Shown here: positions 43,084 to 51,448 of the stretch, piece after piece
Layout: every line of letters starts with the position of its first letter
Position numbering within the stretch: the first letter of the stretch is position 1
Position numbers and translations under genes: made by a program
Assembly: GCA_965224065.1 (NCBI GenBank)
Contig: CBDCYF010000005.1
Coordinates: forward strand, 1,302,001-1,366,000
Reading direction: 5' to 3'
Length of the DNA stretch: 64,000 bases
Origin: JAOTZA01 sp965224065
GTDB taxonomy: Bacteria > Acidobacteriota > Thermoanaerobaculia > Multivoradales > JAHEKO01
The notes under the pieces: generated by a model
The model's database searches: none
Told to the model about the DNA's origin: nothing
The model's input: only the letters and a program-made list of their open reading frames with translations

Positions 43084-44547
43084 ATGGAAACCGAACAGAT
43101 CCTCGTAGTTGCAGTCATCGCCTTGATGGGCGCGGCCCTGGTCGCGTTTGGTCTTCTGCTGCGCGCCTGGGAGCGCAACAAGCGGTTGGGCGGTGCCGCT
43201 GAGGCCCTGCGCGACAAATCCAAAGAGGTCCGCCTGATGGCGCAGGAGCGGGACTCCATGCGGGAGTTTCTGCGCGATTTCTCGCTGCTTTCGACCGCGC
43301 TTCACGAGGCGCAAGACGTGCGGGGTGTTCCCGAGGCATTGCTGCGGATCATGCTTCAGACCCTGAATCCCCGCGAGGCCCTGGTGTTGCTGCAGCGGCG
43401 CGGCACCGAGGCCACCCCGGAGCGAGACCGACAACTGATCGTGGCGGCCGCCGGACCGATCGCCTCGGGCCGCGTCGGTCAGGTCGTCTCGATCGACGAC
43501 GGCGAGCTGGGGCTGGTGGCGCGCTCCGGCCAAGTCATGGACCGCGAAGACTTCGGCCAGGGCCTTGCGCAGCGCATGGGCAGCGGCATCTCGGGTTTCA
43601 AAACCGATCTGGCGGCACCCATGGTCATCGGAGAGAAGACCTTTGGCGTGCTGGCGGTCAGCGAGCCGCACTTTCTGCGCTCCTATGCCAAGCATGTGCT
43701 CCAGCTCACCGCCCTGGCGGGGGCGGCGAAGCTCAGGACCAGCAGCACGCTGCACAAGGTCCAAACGGCGGCGGACACCGACTCCCTGACCGGAATCCCC
43801 AACAAGAGGGTCCTCACCCGACGTCTTGGCGAGCTGGTCTATGAAGCCGGCCAGAACGAAGGCGTGGTGTCGGTGTTTATCTTCGACCTCGACAACTTCA
43901 AGAACTACAACGACGTCAACGGGCACGTCGCGGGCGACAAGCTGTTGCACACGCTCGCTCGCCTGGTCGAGACCGAGGTGCGCGAAGGCGACACCTTTGG
44001 TCGTTTCGGCGGCGAGGAGTTCCTACTCATCCTAAGGGGCCAGTGTGAGGACGAGGCTCGCGCCGCCGGAGACAAGATCCGCTCCGTGATCGAGGGGTAC
44101 GATTTCCCGCACCGCGAGCAGCAGCCGCTCGGCGCGGTCACGATCAGCGGTGGCATCGCCACCTTTCCGCACGATGCGGACACCAGTGTCCGGCTTCTCC
44201 AGGCGGCGGACGCGGCGCTCTATGCGGCCAAGAACGCCGGACGGAACCAGGTACATACCGCCGGCGACACGCGGCGGGCGGCTCTTACCAGCCAGCGCAA
44301 GGCTCGGACCAAAGTCTCACTCGGTGGGGGCGACGATCTGCGCGCCATTCACGGCATCGGGGTCCGGTTCGAGAGCAAGCTTCGCGAGGCCGGGATCGGC
44401 TCGTACCGCCAGATCGCCCGCTTCCATCGCTATGGCCTCGATTCGGTCGCCGCGTTACTCGGAATCGAGCCCGACCGCATCGAGCGTGACGGCTGGATCG
44501 CCCAGGCCCGACGGCTCCACCTGGAAAAGTACGGCGAGCGCCTGTAG
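43084..44547 (+). CDS. Membrane-anchored GAF-GGDEF diguanylate cyclase with C-terminal helix-hairpin-helix domain
   Basis: The 487-residue protein starts at ATG 43084; the frame is open to an ATG at 43024. One membrane helix lies at ~6-28. A short coiled linker is followed by a GAF-like domain (~60-220: SLLSTALHEAQDVRGVPEALL, VARSGQVMDREDF). The GGDEF domain has an intact active site, RFGGEEF. A product-inhibition I-site, REGD, lies five residues upstream, so c-di-GMP synthesis with feedback is expected. After the GGDEF domain, the last ~70 residues (LRAIHGIGVRFESKLREAGI) form a helix-hairpin-helix domain that usually binds DNA or protein. A c-di-GMP receptor (PilZ) is at 1435. Confidence 0.9.
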   Translation: METEQILVVAVIALMGAALVAFGLLLRAWERNKRLGGAAEALRDKSKEVRLMAQERDSMREFLRDFSLLSTALHEAQDVRGVPEALLRIMLQTLNPREALVLLQRRGTEATPERDRQLIVAAAGPIASGRVGQVVSIDDGELGLVARSGQVMDREDFGQGLAQRMGSGISGFKTDLAAPMVIGEKTFGVLAVSEPHFLRSYAKHVLQLTALAGAAKLRTSSTLHKVQTAADTDSLTGIPNKRVLTRRLGELVYEAGQNEGVVSVFIFDLDNFKNYNDVNGHVAGDKLLHTLARLVETEVREGDTFGRFGGEEFLLILRGQCEDEARAAGDKIRSVIEGYDFPHREQQPLGAVTISGGIATFPHDADTSVRLLQAADAALYAAKNAGRNQVHTAGDTRRAALTSQRKARTKVSLGGGDDLRAIHGIGVRFESKLREAGIGSYRQIARFHRYGLDSVAALLGIEPDRIERDGWIAQARRLHLEKYGERL

Positions 44548-44565
44548 CGCCGATCGAGACTCGGC

Positions 44566-44709
44566 CTAGGCCGCCTTGGCGAGTCGCTGCCGGGCCTTGG
44601 ACAGTCGCCGCTTGCGCTCTTTCTTCCCCAAGACCGCCATCAGCGGGCACCGCTTGCACGCCCTGGCCCTGCGCTTGTACTTCTTACAACAGTCGGTCTT
44701 GAGCTTCAT
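44566..44709 (-). CDS. 47-residue Cys-rich basic microprotein, translationally coupled to a TonB receptor
   Basis: Read on the minus strand, ATG 44707-44709 overlaps the TonB receptor stop TGA (44706-44708) as ATGA. A 47-codon frame then runs to TAG at 44566. The product has four cysteines arranged CC (7-8) and CxxC (18, 21) in a strongly basic context, MKLKTDCCKKYKRRARAC at its start. The remainder is a Lys/Arg-rich helix. The pattern suggests a small zinc- or iron-binding knuckle. I do not recognise a named family. The coupling to a FecA-like receptor gene implies a linked function, perhaps metal handling. The codon choice is GC-rich like its neighbours. Confidence 0.75.
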   Translation of the reverse strand: MKLKTDCCKKYKRRARACKRCPLMAVLGKKERKRRLSKARQRLAKAA

Positions 44710-47039
44710 CGACCCGCCGACTCGAAATCGAAGCTGACACCCAAGAGCGCGGCGCGTGGACGCCCCGGTCGCAGGCCGGCGGGGCGGCGGGCCGCCACAT
44801 AGACTTCGTCGGTGGCGTTGAGAACCTGACCCCAGACCTTCAAACGCTCGCCGATCTGGTATTCGGCCTTGAGATCGACGAGAAACCGCGAGTCGATCGT
44901 CTCTTTCGCCGGAGCCGGGCCGCTTCCCGCGCGGGTCCGCATCTCGTCCGTATAGGTGCCGTCGAGATGCAGCGCCCAGCGATCGACTTCGACGCTCAAG
45001 CCGGCAAAGAGCTGATGCTCGGGAAGATACGGCAAACGGTCGCCCCGCTCGACCCTCGGCGCCCAGTCGGCGAAGCCGGTCTCAAAGGTGTCACGAAACT
45101 CTGCCGTGGTGTAGGTGTAGGCGAGCCGCAGCGGCAAACGGACCCGCGAGCGCGCGCTCCGCGCCAAGTCGACGCCAAAACCCGCCTCCAGCCCGCGGAC
45201 CTGCACTTCCCCCCCGTTGAACTGGTCACCGGTGCCGCCACCACCACCGGAAACGGTGTCGTTGCCGAGCAGATTGTCATAGTCGTTGAAAAAGCCGATG
45301 AGCTCGGCCGTCCGCCGATCGCGCTGATTACCGCGATTGTCTGACCATCGCCACCCCAGCTCGTAGTTGACGCTCTCCTCCGCTTCCACTTCCTGGGTGG
45401 AGCTGGGGCTGGGTGGGGAAAAGCCCCTGTGAACTCCAAAAAAGAGACTGGACGCATCGCTCAGCTTGTAGCTGACCCCCAACCCCGGGATGACCTCGGT
45501 CAGATCGTTCTCCCGTCGCTTGAGCGCGGCTCCGGTGCGCTCCGGATCGGACTTGCCGAAATCCCGCCGCTCGAGATCGATCGACTCCACCCGGACTCCC
45601 GGCGTCCAGGTCCAACGGCCCGTGGTAAAGGTGTCCTGCACAAAAAACGCCATCGCGTCGGCGTCGGCGATACGGTTGGCGTTGCTCCCGGGCACTCCGG
45701 TTTGGGTCAAGACCCGGCGGCCGTTGGACATCGCGAACAGGTCTTCTTCCTGGAACCGGTCCTCCTGGTCGCGGTGGAAACGCAAGCCGAACTCGAGGTC
45801 GTGCGCGAGACTCCCGCGCCCCAGCTCGAGTCCCGCCACCAATTGCACGCCCTCCGAGTAGTAGTCGCGACGGTTGTTGCGGACCGCCAGGGCGTCGGGC
45901 GCGCTGTCGGCGTCGCCACGAAGAATCGCAAACAGGTCCGGGTGAGCCGAGGGATCGGCCAGCACGCTCGCGACACCGACTCCCCCGACCTTCTCCAGCT
46001 TGAACCAGTTGCGGAAAAAATCGTTCCGGTAGACGGTCGCGGTGAAGTTGAACCGGGCGCTCGGCTGCACAAAATAGCTGAGCTGGACCTGTTCGTGATC
46101 GGTGGTGATGTTGTCCCCCGCCGACGCGGCGTACCGCCGGTAAGGGTTGCGATCGAAATCCTGCTGCGCCAGTCCCAGGTAGGTTTCATCCCCGAACTGA
46201 TCGGTGCTACCGAGCTTGAGCTCGAGGGCCTGGGTAACGGACGCACCCGGGCTGCTATTGAACCTCAGCTTCAATAGATAGTCCTCGAGGTCGAAGCCCG
46301 TCGGACCGCCGCCGTCTAGCTGCTTGAACCCGTCGGTTTCGAGCTGATAGGTCTCGAACAACCAGCCAAACCGGTCGCTCGAGCCGCCGGCCCAAGCGCG
46401 GGCCCGCTGGAGGTCATCTTCGCCGACGGCAATTCGTGCTCCGCCCATGAGGCCGTCCGGGATGCTCTTCGACAGATAGTTGATCGCGCCACCGTTGGTA
46501 TAGGGGCCCTGGCGAATCGCACCGGACCCCTTACGAATCTCGAAGCTATCCATCCGGCCGGCGGTCGGTGAATAGTAGGCGGAGGGAGCCGCGTACGGAG
46601 CGGGAGCGATGAGAACGCCGTCTTCGAGCAGCGTGACCTTCTGGCTGCGCTCGACCCCGGTGCCGCGAATCCCGATGTTGGGACGCAGACCGTAGCCGTC
46701 CTCCTCCTGGATGTTGATCCCGGGCGTCTGCCGCAACACCCGGTGGATGTCGGCGTACTGCTGGCGGTCGAGATCCGCCTCGGTAATGAAGTGCGCCGAG
46801 CCCGGCACCTTCCGCGCCGCCTCGGGAGAACCGACGACCAGAAGCTGCTCGAAGAGCCGCACGTCGGCCGGCGGCGCCGCGGCCTCACCGGTCGCCTTGC
46901 CGTCCTCTTCGACGTTTGCGTCTTCGGTCTGGGCAGGGGGCTCGGACGCCCCGGGATCGCCGCTCCCGGTGGCCTGCGTCGGCGCGCACAAAACGCCCAT
47001 CGCGGTCAATGTTGCCAGCCAGCGATTCAGATCTTGCAT
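44706..47039 (-). CDS. FecA-like TonB-dependent receptor (no STN domain)
   Basis: The 777-residue outer-membrane receptor starts at ATG 47039 with a signal peptide (TLTAMGVLCAPTQATG). A TonB-box-like region precedes the plug: VRLFEQLLVVGS. The plug shows HRVLRQTPGINIQEEDGYG and PNIGIRGTGVERSQKVTL, then GSGAIRQGPYTNGGAINYLS, typical of Fe(III)-dicitrate/FecA-type receptors. The beta barrel ends with LLGVSFDFESAGR. It lacks the N-terminal STN domain, so no FecR coupling is expected. Instead an FNR-type box lies 81-94 bp upstream of its start, between it and a divergent Crp/Fnr gene. The coupled downstream microprotein is described at 44566. Substrate: probably a metal chelate (inference). Confidence 0.9.
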   Translation of the reverse strand: MQDLNRWLATLTAMGVLCAPTQATGSGDPGASEPPAQTEDANVEEDGKATGEAAAPPADVRLFEQLLVVGSPEAARKVPGSAHFITEADLDRQQYADIHRVLRQTPGINIQEEDGYGLRPNIGIRGTGVERSQKVTLLEDGVLIAPAPYAAPSAYYSPTAGRMDSFEIRKGSGAIRQGPYTNGGAINYLSKSIPDGLMGGARIAVGEDDLQRARAWAGGSSDRFGWLFETYQLETDGFKQLDGGGPTGFDLEDYLLKLRFNSSPGASVTQALELKLGSTDQFGDETYLGLAQQDFDRNPYRRYAASAGDNITTDHEQVQLSYFVQPSARFNFTATVYRNDFFRNWFKLEKVGGVGVASVLADPSAHPDLFAILRGDADSAPDALAVRNNRRDYYSEGVQLVAGLELGRGSLAHDLEFGLRFHRDQEDRFQEEDLFAMSNGRRVLTQTGVPGSNANRIADADAMAFFVQDTFTTGRWTWTPGVRVESIDLERRDFGKSDPERTGAALKRRENDLTEVIPGLGVSYKLSDASSLFFGVHRGFSPPSPSSTQEVEAEESVNYELGWRWSDNRGNQRDRRTAELIGFFNDYDNLLGNDTVSGGGGGTGDQFNGGEVQVRGLEAGFGVDLARSARSRVRLPLRLAYTYTTAEFRDTFETGFADWAPRVERGDRLPYLPEHQLFAGLSVEVDRWALHLDGTYTDEMRTRAGSGPAPAKETIDSRFLVDLKAEYQIGERLKVWGQVLNATDEVYVAARRPAGLRPGRPRAALLGVSFDFESAGR

Positions 47040-47119
47040 CCGCGTCTTTCCTGCCGGCCCCGGCCATCGAGTCGGGGCCACTCCAAAACCAAGCATGGCG
47101 CAGCCCCGGCGGCAGGTCA

Positions 47120-47133
47120 TTGACCTAGATCAA
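47120..47133. promoter_or_regulatory. FNR/DNR-type binding site
   Basis: The sequence TTGACCTAGATCAA fits the FNR/DNR consensus TTGAY-N4-ATCAA; only the fifth base departs from the perfect FNR palindrome. It lies in the divergent spacer between the FecA-like receptor (start 47039) and the Crp/Fnr gene (start 47194). The nearby regulator has the ETLSR recognition helix expected to read this site. Autoregulation and receptor control are inferred. Confidence 0.7.
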
Positions 47134-47193
47134 GCCGCCGTCCAGCTTCTTTTTCGCTTGAAAATCGGACCGAATTGATCCAGAATTCGCCGC

Positions 47194-48012
47194 ATGTGCC
47201 GGGCCTGCATCGACGACCACGCCGCGGCTCTGGTGTGCGAGGAGCGTTTGCCCGACTATTTGGGGCAGACCTATCTGTTTCGCGACCTCGCGCCCGACCA
47301 GATCGAGAAGGTCGTAAAGGCCTCCAGGTCACAGCGAATCGAGGACGGACGTTGTGTGTTTCGCCAGGGCGATCCGGCGCGCTGGTTCTATGTGTTACGC
47401 GAGGGACAGGTCGCGCTGTACCGGCAGTCGGCCGAGGGGCGCGAGAGCATCGTGGCCGTCGTCGGACCCGATGAGGTCTTTGGCGAGGAACTTCTCTTTC
47501 TGGAGGAGGCATTTCACGACCTCAACGCCCGGGCCATTGGCGACTGCACCCTGTTGTGCATCGACCGGCTCCACTTTCGCTCATTTCTGCGCAGTTCGGC
47601 AGAGCTCGGCTTCCGTCTGATGGGCACCATGTACCGGCGTCACCGGATGCTCCTCGACCACATCGAGAGACTGACCCTCCAGGACGCGACCCAGCGCCTG
47701 ATGGCCTATCTTCTCGATCAGGTGGGCGACGAGGGTGGTCCTCAAAAGCTGGAGCTGACGCTCCCCAAGAGCACTCTGGCGGCGCACCTTTCGATCCAGC
47801 CCGAGACCCTCTCCCGGACTCTGGCGCGGCTCAAGGAATGCGACTACCTGCGCGAGGAGGGCGATGTTCTGGTCGTGCAGACCGAGCAGATGCGCTCGGG
47901 GCTCGCCTGCTCGCAGTGCAGCCAGCGCTGGGGATGCCCTGGCCCGAGCCAGCTCGCGCGCGAGATCGGCGGCCCGAGAGAGGGCGGACATCCCGGTCTG
48001 GCGTTGCATTAG
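47194..48012 (+). CDS. Crp/Fnr-family regulator with N- and C-terminal cysteine clusters
   Basis: The 272-residue protein has a cyclic-nucleotide-like sensor domain (~25-140: YLFRDLAPDQIEKVV, VFRQGDPARWFYVLREG), a dimer helix and a winged helix. Its recognition segment KSTLAAHLSIQPETLSRTL contains E-x-x-S-R as in FNR. Cysteines are at 2, 5, 15, 54, 118, 122, 216, and in a C-terminal CxxCx5C at 239, 242 and 248. E. coli FNR binds [4Fe-4S] through an N-terminal CxxCx5C plus Cys122; Bacillus FNR uses a C-terminal CxxCx4C. This one resembles the Bacillus layout and may sense oxygen or NO. ATG 47194 is followed immediately by the CRAC pair. Confidence 0.88.
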   Translation: MCRACIDDHAAALVCEERLPDYLGQTYLFRDLAPDQIEKVVKASRSQRIEDGRCVFRQGDPARWFYVLREGQVALYRQSAEGRESIVAVVGPDEVFGEELLFLEEAFHDLNARAIGDCTLLCIDRLHFRSFLRSSAELGFRLMGTMYRRHRMLLDHIERLTLQDATQRLMAYLLDQVGDEGGPQKLELTLPKSTLAAHLSIQPETLSRTLARLKECDYLREEGDVLVVQTEQMRSGLACSQCSQRWGCPGPSQLAREIGGPREGGHPGLALH

Positions 48013-48013
48013 G

Positions 48014-48040
48014 CGGGCGGGGGCAAGCCCCGCCCCTACA
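48014..48040 (-). repeat. Dispersed 27-bp palindromic repeat (family A), copy 3
   Basis: This is identical over 27 bases to 36518-36544 and the exact reverse complement of 11221-11247. It begins 2 bp after the Crp/Fnr gene ends, again directly behind a stop codon, as copy 2 is. Confidence 0.85.
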
Positions 48041-48104
48041 ATTGACGTGGCCGCCCGGGACTGGGTGCCCACCTCGGGACCTGCGGTGGCCTCGGGACTT
48101 TCGG

Positions 48105-48299
48105 TGTAGGGTCCGGGCTTGCCCCGGCCCGTTCTTTCGGCCGGCAGGGACGCCGGCCGCTTCAGGACCGCTCGTGCACTGTTGACCCCGGACGAACCCC
48201 CTCGTAGGGGCCGGGCTTGCCTCGGCCCGTTCTTTCGGCCGGCAGGGACGCCGGCCGCTTCAGGACCGCTCGTGCACTGTTGACCCCGGACGAACCCCG
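48105..48299. repeat. Tandem ~95-bp duplication containing degenerate family-A repeat and GGCCGGC palindrome
   Basis: Two units, about 48106-48200 and 48204-48298 (98-bp period), are nearly identical. Each contains GTAGGG..CCGGGCTTGCC..GGCCC, then GTTCTTTCGG, GGCCGGCAGGGACGCCGGCC, CTTCAGGACCGCTCG and TGCACTGTTGACCCCGG. The GGCCGGC palindrome with CTTCAGG is the reverse complement of a motif within the 11.1-11.3 kb repeats. The stop codon of the M28 peptidase gene follows within 4 bp. No coding potential is seen. Confidence 0.8.
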
Positions 48300-48302
48300 C
48301 CT

Positions 48303-50141
48303 CTAATCTCTCGCCCGCGGGATGATCGTCACTTCGATCCGCTCGCCGTCGCGCAAGACGACCACCCGGGTGGGCTCGCCGATCTTCACCGCATCGAGCG
48401 CGTACGTGTAGTCGTAGATGTTGGTGATCGTCTGTCCGGCAAACTCGACGATGACGTCGCCCTCGGCGAGACCCGCCTCGTCGGCCGGTCCGCCGCCGAT
48501 AACCCCTCCCAAGCGTAGGCCCTCGACCTCGGTGGCGTAGTCGGGAATGGTTCCGGTGAACGCCCTCACCGCGTCGCGGCCGCCGCCCTCGGCGACCTTG
48601 GGCTCGACCTTGATGAAATCCGGCGCCTCGTCGAGGTTGGCCAGTCGCCCCACCATCAAGGCGCCAAACCGCACCACGCGCTCGAGATCTTCATAGTTGA
48701 CCTTATCGGCGGTGTCGCTCGGCCGGTGGTAGTCCTCGTGACTGCCGGTAAAGAAGTGAATCGTCGGCACCGAGGCCTGATTGAAGGTGGTGCTGTCCGT
48801 CGGTAGATACGGGTCCTCTCCGGTCTGGATGTCAAATCCCACCGGCACGTTGGACTGTTCGATCAGACGCGGCCAGGCCGAGCTCGACCCCACCGCTTGA
48901 AGCGTAAGCCGGTTCTCCCGCATCCGGCCCACCATGTCCAGGTTCACGTACGCGGCGATCTCTTCGGCCGGGATCGGTGGCTCCTGGAGAAACTTGGCCG
49001 AGCCCAGCACCCCCAGCTCCTCGCCCGACCAGAACGCGAGAACCACGTTTCGTTTGCGCTCGGACTGCGCCAGCAACCGGCCCGCCTCGAGGACCGCGGC
49101 CACGCCGGCGGCGTTGTCGTCGGCGCCGTAGTGGACGCGCCCCGCCTCTTCTTTGCGGGCGAGCGAGTTGCCGCCGGTGCCGCGTCCCAGATGGTCATAG
49201 TGGGCGCCAAACACCACCCAGGGCTCGTCGACTTCTTCGCCCTGGTCGCCGCTGCCGCCATCACCGCGCGTACCCCGCAACACCGCCACCACGTTCTGAC
49301 CGGTCTGCCTCTCGCGCTCGACCCGGACGTCCAGGGTCACCTCGATGTCCGGGATGTCGAAACCCACCGAGTGCGGGTTGCCATCGTCAAAGCTCTTCTG
49401 GATCTCCTCGAGGGTTTTACCGGGCAGTGTCTCGAAAAGACGCTCCGCGAGCTTGCCGCTGACACTCGCAGCCACGATCCCCGACCCCGAGATCGCGGTG
49501 TCGAAGGTCATCGGGACGACCTCGCCGGCGTTGGGCGAACGCGGCCCGCTCACCACCAGCAAGGCCTTCGCTCCACGCTCGCGCGCTTGTAGAGCCTTGT
49601 ACCGCAGACCCGAGTAACGCGACAGGATCGACCGGGTCTCTTGATCGACGTCCTCCGGGAAGTACCGGAGAACCAGGACGATCTTGTCCCCGACGTCGAG
49701 AGCCGCGTAGCTGTCGTACGGGTAGTTCTGGCTCTCAGGGACCACCAGCCCGTAGCCGGCGAAAACCACCGGGCCGCTCACTTCCTCACTGTCGGAAAAG
49801 GACAGCGCCTGGATCGTCTCGGCGCCGGTCCACTCCTGATCGAGCTCCGGCGCCAGAAGCCGGAGCCGCGAACCGTTGTCGCGGGTACCGGCGGTGAATT
49901 CAAACGGCAGCACCAGCCCGTCCCGTCCGGGAAGCGGTTCACCACCGAGTTTTTCGAGCTCGGCGACAAGGTACTCGGCGGCCAGGCGGGCGCCACCGGT
50001 TCCGGTCAGCCGTCCCTCGAGCTCCTCCGAAGCAAGGTATTCGACGTGGCTGCGCAGCTCCTGCTCGCCGGCTTCCAGGGAACCGGTGGCCCAAGCCACC
50101 AGCACAAGCGCCAGAGGCAGAGACAGTCTTCGCTCACTCAT
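48303..50141 (-). CDS. Secreted M28-family metallopeptidase with PA and PDZ domains
   Basis: The 612-residue protein starts at ATG 50141 with a signal peptide (LPLALVLVAWATGSLEAG). Residues ~125-265 form a PA-like insert (VVFAGYGLVVPESQNYPYD). The M28 zinc site is GAHYDHLG (His, with Asp), GADDNAAG (bridging Asp), WSGEELGVLGS (Glu-Glu) and YVNLDMVGR (Asp), and HEDYHRPSDT supplies the last His. A C-terminal PDZ domain (~515-612: GGVIGGGPADEAGLAEGDVI) could bind substrate C termini. It is an aminopeptidase or glutaminyl-cyclase-type enzyme of the cell envelope. It overlaps the upstream TolB-like gene by 8 bp, so the two are co-transcribed. Confidence 0.92.
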   Translation of the reverse strand: MSERRLSLPLALVLVAWATGSLEAGEQELRSHVEYLASEELEGRLTGTGGARLAAEYLVAELEKLGGEPLPGRDGLVLPFEFTAGTRDNGSRLRLLAPELDQEWTGAETIQALSFSDSEEVSGPVVFAGYGLVVPESQNYPYDSYAALDVGDKIVLVLRYFPEDVDQETRSILSRYSGLRYKALQARERGAKALLVVSGPRSPNAGEVVPMTFDTAISGSGIVAASVSGKLAERLFETLPGKTLEEIQKSFDDGNPHSVGFDIPDIEVTLDVRVERERQTGQNVVAVLRGTRGDGGSGDQGEEVDEPWVVFGAHYDHLGRGTGGNSLARKEEAGRVHYGADDNAAGVAAVLEAGRLLAQSERKRNVVLAFWSGEELGVLGSAKFLQEPPIPAEEIAAYVNLDMVGRMRENRLTLQAVGSSSAWPRLIEQSNVPVGFDIQTGEDPYLPTDSTTFNQASVPTIHFFTGSHEDYHRPSDTADKVNYEDLERVVRFGALMVGRLANLDEAPDFIKVEPKVAEGGGRDAVRAFTGTIPDYATEVEGLRLGGVIGGGPADEAGLAEGDVIVEFAGQTITNIYDYTYALDAVKIGEPTRVVVLRDGERIEVTIIPRARD

Positions 50142-51276
50142 GACCAGATTTCTCCTGATTGCCCTTCCGCCGGAGGGGGGCGGCCTCAAGAGCCTTCCGG
50201 GCTTGCTCGTGATTCCACTCCGCGATGTAGATCTGCCCCCCCTTCCCGCCGTGCCGGGTGGAGGTCCAGGTCAGCTTCTCGCCGTCCGGCGTCGGCACCG
50301 GCAGGCCGTCGAAGCCGTCGGTGTAGGTCACCCGCACGGGCTCCTTGGCTCCTTCGGTGTCGACGATAAAGACCTCGAAGTTCCCAAAGCCGTGTTTGTT
50401 GGACGCAAAGAAAACGTACTCGCCGGACGGGTGAGCGTAGGGCGCCCAGCTCATCGATTCGAAGTCGGTGATCCGGCGCGGGTCGCTGCCGTCCGGGTTC
50501 ATGGTCCAGACATCCGCGATCAGGCCCTCTTGGTCAAAGCGGCGCCAGAGGATCCGCGACCCGTCGGCAAAGAAAAAAGGACCCCCATCGTAGCCGGGCA
50601 CGTCGGTCAGACGACGCTGCTGCGATCCGTCGGCCCGCATGATGTAGATCTCGCCAAAGTACGACGGGTTGACCTCCAGAAGCTTACGCTCCTTGTCGCC
50701 GAGCTCGCCTCGATAGGCGTCGCGTGTCGAGCTAAAGACGACCCACTCGCCATCGGGCGAGTAGCTGGCCTCGGCGTCATAGCCTCGCGAATGGGTCAGC
50801 CGCTCGAGCTCCCCGGTCTCGGCGCGCTCCACCCAGATCTCCATCTCCGGGTCGTAGTCCCAGGCGTAACGCCGCTCTTCGCCCGACGCGCGAAGTTCGA
50901 GCTCCTTTTTCTGGTACTCCTCCGAGCGCGGGTCGTGATGGGTCGAACCGAACAGGATGTCTCCGGTGCCGGGACGGAAAAAAGGGCAGGTCGTCTTGCC
51001 ATGGCCGGGCGAGATCCGGCGGGTATCTCCGGTCTCGAGATCGAGCAGATAGATCTGGTAGAAGGGATTGGCCGCAGACCGCTCGCTCTGGAAAACCATC
51101 TTTGTGCCGTCCGGCGAAAAATAGCCCTCGCCGGCCCGGCGGCCCTCAAACGTCAGACGCCGGACACGGGTCAAAAAATCTCGCTCCGACGATGCGGCCT
51201 GCGCTGTGCCAGGTGACGTAGAGCCATAGACAAGAGCCAGCACGCATAGAGCCCAGCGTCCCATTTGTGTTCTCAT
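50134..51276 (-). CDS. Secreted TolB-like beta-propeller protein (WD40-like PD40 repeats)
   Basis: The 380-residue product starts at ATG 51276, with AGAGGG about 8 nt upstream, and has a signal peptide ending near GTAQA. It contains at least five PD40 repeats, each with the S/PDG signature: YFSPDGTKMVFQSER, YSPDGEWVVFSSTR, FFADGSRILWRRF, HPSGEYVFFASNK and TPDGEKLTWTSTR. These resemble TolB and the N-terminal propeller of DPP-like peptidases. There is no catalytic domain. It is probably a binding partner or accessory of the co-transcribed M28 peptidase, based on the 8-bp gene overlap. Confidence 0.88.
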   Translation of the reverse strand: MRTQMGRWALCVLALVYGSTSPGTAQAASSERDFLTRVRRLTFEGRRAGEGYFSPDGTKMVFQSERSAANPFYQIYLLDLETGDTRRISPGHGKTTCPFFRPGTGDILFGSTHHDPRSEEYQKKELELRASGEERRYAWDYDPEMEIWVERAETGELERLTHSRGYDAEASYSPDGEWVVFSSTRDAYRGELGDKERKLLEVNPSYFGEIYIMRADGSQQRRLTDVPGYDGGPFFFADGSRILWRRFDQEGLIADVWTMNPDGSDPRRITDFESMSWAPYAHPSGEYVFFASNKHGFGNFEVFIVDTEGAKEPVRVTYTDGFDGLPVPTPDGEKLTWTSTRHGGKGGQIYIAEWNHEQARKALEAAPLRRKGNQEKSGHE

Positions 51277-51448
51277 CAATCGAACCCTCTTTTCGCGGAG
51301 TTGCCCGCGACGGTGAGCGAGCCTACCGCAGCCCACGGCGCCCGTCCCCACCCCATCGGCGGGCTTTATCCGCCCTGATTTTCCGCACGCGCGCCTGGGT
51401 CGGTTCTCGTAAACTCCGAGCGTCCCCGAGGCCGAGCAAAAAATTACG

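Noticed and set aside
48105..48299. Possible CRISPR-like repeat array
   Set aside because: There are only two units, near-identical throughout including what would be spacers, and no cas genes. It is a tandem duplication.
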